Shown one piece after another: positions 62,099 to 64,000 of a DNA stretch of 64,000 nucleotides. Location of the stretch: positions 2,790,001-2,854,000 of the forward strand of contig NZ_LT629737.1 of NCBI RefSeq assembly GCF_900104765.1, written 5' to 3'. The position numbers were made by a program, and so were the translations under genes. The notes below the pieces were generated by a model. The model worked only from the letters and a program-made list of their open reading frames with translations, did not search any database and was not told the origin of the DNA. Origin of the DNA: Gillisia sp. Hel1_33_143 (GTDB lineage: Bacteria > Bacteroidota > Bacteroidia > Flavobacteriales > Flavobacteriaceae). Each line of letters starts with the position of its first letter. Position 1 is the first letter of the stretch.

Positions 62099-64000
62099 AT
62101 GAAACAAAATTACTATCTAAAAGCTGAAAGATCGATGTTGAAAGTATATGTAGCCTTGCTACTCTTTATTATCGGAGGTATTTTCAATATCAGTGCACAG
62201 GTTAGAACAGATTTTACACAAAGAACTTCTGTAGCATCTCCAGAGAAAAAAGTTTATAATGTAAATGGAGATTTCGCCATTATTGGAAATACCAACATGA
62301 CGTTATCTGCTTACAGCGACAGTAAGAATAACAGTAACAATTCTATGCAAAAAGTGGATAAGGATGGTATTTCAAGTACCAATAACTCTTCTTCTGCAGA
62401 ATTGCTATTTTCCAATGAAAATAATGCTTCTAAAGAATGTTCTGAAGTAATTTATGCCGGACTATACTGGACCGCGCGTACTAACGATATTAGTACTACT
62501 AGCAATAAGAGAAAAATAAAGTTAAAAGGTCCTAATGATACATCTTACAAAGTATTTAATGCAGCAGCATCAGACATAAAGTTTCCTGGAGATGATAATA
62601 TGTATGTTGGGTACGCAGAGGTTACAGATCTTGTAAAAAGTAATGGATCTGGAGAGTATTGGGTAGCAGACATGGAACTTTCTGAAGGAAATGGTGGCTC
62701 TACCGGATATTATGGTGGATGGGGAATGGTTGTGATCTATGAGAATGCACAAATGAATCTTAGAGACATTACTGTTTTTGACGGTTACGCATATGTAAGA
62801 GGTCAGGTAACTCAAAATTATGAGATTCCTGTTTCCGGTTTCAATACAGCTCAGTCTGGTCCTATCAACATGAAATTGGGACTTATGGCTGGGGAAGGTG
62901 ATAGAGGTATATCTGGGGATTATTTTGAAATTAAAAAACTCGATGGTTCTTGGTTGCGCTTAAATCATAGCAACACCACCTCTAATAACTTCTTTAACTC
63001 ATCAATTTCAACTTCTGGAAATCGCAATCCAAACTTAGTGAACAACACAGGTTTGGATATCAACATTTTAAATATTCCTAACTCAGATAAGTCGGTAATA
63101 ACCAATAATCAAACTTCAACTAAGTTTAGATATGGTACTACTCAAGATACCTATGTGATTTACAATATGGTCTTGTCTGTTGATGCATATCAGCCAAATA
63201 TTGAAGGTATTAGTGCTTTATCGAGTATAAACTCTAACAATTCTCCTTCTGCAAATACAGAAGCTTTTCCTGGAGATGTTATTACTTATAAAGTACAAGT
63301 AAAGAATAAAGGTAATGAGCCAATTAAAAATTCTAAACTGGTTATTCCTGTACCTTACAACGTTTCTTATGTAAATAACAGTGCGGTTGGAACTTTTAAC
63401 TTCACTCCTACTACTCCAAATTCTATTACTTACGATCCTAGCTTAGGAGCTACCGGATCTATAATATGGAATATAGGAACTTTACCGGTTGCCTCTAATA
63501 CCAACTCGGTTCTAGGAGAATTAACAGTGAAGTTTAAGATAACAGAAGATTGTACCATCTTAAAGAATTCTATTTGCGGTGATGGAAATAACATCACGTT
63601 TAAAGGTTCTTTAAGCGGAATTGGAGAGATCACAGATATTCCTGTGAATGATAAAGATCTTATTCAAGGTTATACAGATAATACTACGTGTGAAGGTCAA
63701 CCAATTACAGCACCTTTAAAAACTAAGATTAATGCTACTTATTTCATAGCGAACAACTGTCAGAACACTCCAGATAAAAGAGTCTTTAATTACTGTAATA
63801 GAGAAAATCCAATTTCTATTACAGAAGTTAATTCTGCTTTTCCAACTGGAACAAGATTCTATAATAGCTATCCGGTAGAAGACAATACAACAGAATATAC
63901 TATTAACAATCCATTCCCGAATACTTCCGGTACGAATAACTATTATGCCATAGTTCCTGGTTCTCAAGATTGCTACATAGCATTCGATATTGTTATTGAA
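62099..64000 (+). CDS. large secreted surface protein with DUF11-like repeats, 3' end missing
   Basis: The frame is open from ATG 62099 to the window end (634 codons, no stop). After a polar N-terminus, a signal-like segment (MLKVYVALLLFIIGGIFN, about residues 13-30, ending SAQ). Residues about 50-370 form a beta-rich domain (YAGLYWTARTND, GGWGMVVIYEN). From about residue 385 a DUF11-like repeat, AFPGDVITYKVQVKNKGNEP, is seen. Such proteins in flavobacteria are usually secreted by the type IX system with a C-terminal sorting signal, which here would be beyond the right edge; this is inference. Confidence 0.8.
   Translation, partial: MKQNYYLKAERSMLKVYVALLLFIIGGIFNISAQVRTDFTQRTSVASPEKKVYNVNGDFAIIGNTNMTLSAYSDSKNNSNNSMQKVDKDGISSTNNSSSAELLFSNENNASKECSEVIYAGLYWTARTNDISTTSNKRKIKLKGPNDTSYKVFNAAASDIKFPGDDNMYVGYAEVTDLVKSNGSGEYWVADMELSEGNGGSTGYYGGWGMVVIYENAQMNLRDITVFDGYAYVRGQVTQNYEIPVSGFNTAQSGPINMKLGLMAGEGDRGISGDYFEIKKLDGSWLRLNHSNTTSNNFFNSSISTSGNRNPNLVNNTGLDINILNIPNSDKSVITNNQTSTKFRYGTTQDTYVIYNMVLSVDAYQPNIEGISALSSINSNNSPSANTEAFPGDVITYKVQVKNKGNEPIKNSKLVIPVPYNVSYVNNSAVGTFNFTPTTPNSITYDPSLGATGSIIWNIGTLPVASNTNSVLGELTVKFKITEDCTILKNSICGDGNNITFKGSLSGIGEITDIPVNDKDLIQGYTDNTTCEGQPITAPLKTKINATYFIANNCQNTPDKRVFNYCNRENPISITEVNSAFPTGTRFYNSYPVEDNTTEYTINNPFPNTSGTNNYYAIVPGSQDCYIAFDIVIE

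Noticed and set aside
62570-63967. Minus-strand open frames of 60-80 codons (62570-62815, 63430-63633, 63716-63967)
   Set aside because: All are inside the long plus-strand surface-protein gene, with no recognisable domain or promoter; shadows of that gene.
1-64000. CRISPR arrays, insertion sequences, prophage, tRNA or rRNA genes
   Set aside because: No regularly spaced repeats, transposase or integrase motifs, or tRNA cloverleaf patterns were seen in the genes or gaps.

Overview
The window is chromosomal DNA from a member of the Bacteroidota, almost certainly family Flavobacteriaceae (a Gramella/Zunongwangia-like marine genus is a guess). Support: AT-rich DNA with uniform codon use; PorX of the type IX secretion system; a TonB-dependent receptor with a carboxypeptidase-like N-terminal domain; a ResB-CcsA fusion for cytochrome c maturation; sulfonolipid-type PLP enzymes; many Bacteroidota -7 boxes (TAnnTTTG) just upstream of genes; and few Shine-Dalgarno sequences. 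No mobile element, CRISPR array, tRNA or rRNA operon was seen. It looks like a core-genome segment with about 60 protein genes and one structural RNA (rnpB).

Layout. 1-7.5 kb: HD-domain phosphohydrolase (cut by the left edge), porX, tsaE, a 48-residue secreted peptide overlapping a membrane protein gene, ald, bcp, nth, a 49-residue peptide gene and an ECF sigma factor. 7.7-18.5 kb: uvrA; a Tyr/Asn/Ser/Arg-rich secreted protein behind a sigma-54-type promoter; a minus-strand operon for surface glycan work (DUF4834, YfhO-like, glycosyltransferase, flippase); an outer-membrane transporter-like protein. 18.6-31.4 kb: a cysteate-acyltransferase/serine-palmitoyltransferase-like enzyme next to a cysteine-synthase-like enzyme (probable sulfonolipid start), S9 oligopeptidase, ybaB, threonine aldolase, prfB with a programmed frameshift, ArsC-like protein, TonB receptor, fumC. 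31.4-39.6 kb: ccsBA, then a tight operon DUF2520-kdsC-SMR-UbiA-maf-lipoprotein-MscS. 39.6-48.6 kb: PIG-L deacetylase, a 35-residue membrane peptide, sodium:solute symporter and Gfo/Idh oxidoreductase, packed head to tail; DUF2911; then an SRPBCC-SDR-photolyase operon behind an inverted repeat. 48.6-60.3 kb: kdsB, RecD-like helicase, a four-gene operon with rsmD, rnpB, dnaX with an A10 slippery run, miaE, and the pdxH-sixA-ppk1-ppx operon. 60.6-64 kb: lipoprotein, a 172-residue secreted protein and the N-terminal 634 residues of a large secreted surface protein that runs off the right edge.

The most interesting points are: (1) A10 in dnaX exactly at the end of the clamp-loader core with stops at once in both other frames, suggesting tau/gamma by slippage; (2) three very short genes in tight arrangements, one of which overlaps its neighbour out of frame; (3) a sigma-54-like promoter for a secreted low-complexity protein; (4) the sulfonolipid-type gene pair; (5) an inverted repeat in front of the photolyase operon, whose SDR lacks its catalytic tyrosine. 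Several start codons were moved because a -7 promoter box lies inside or downstream of the longest open frame. All function calls rest on reading motifs by eye; no database search was run.
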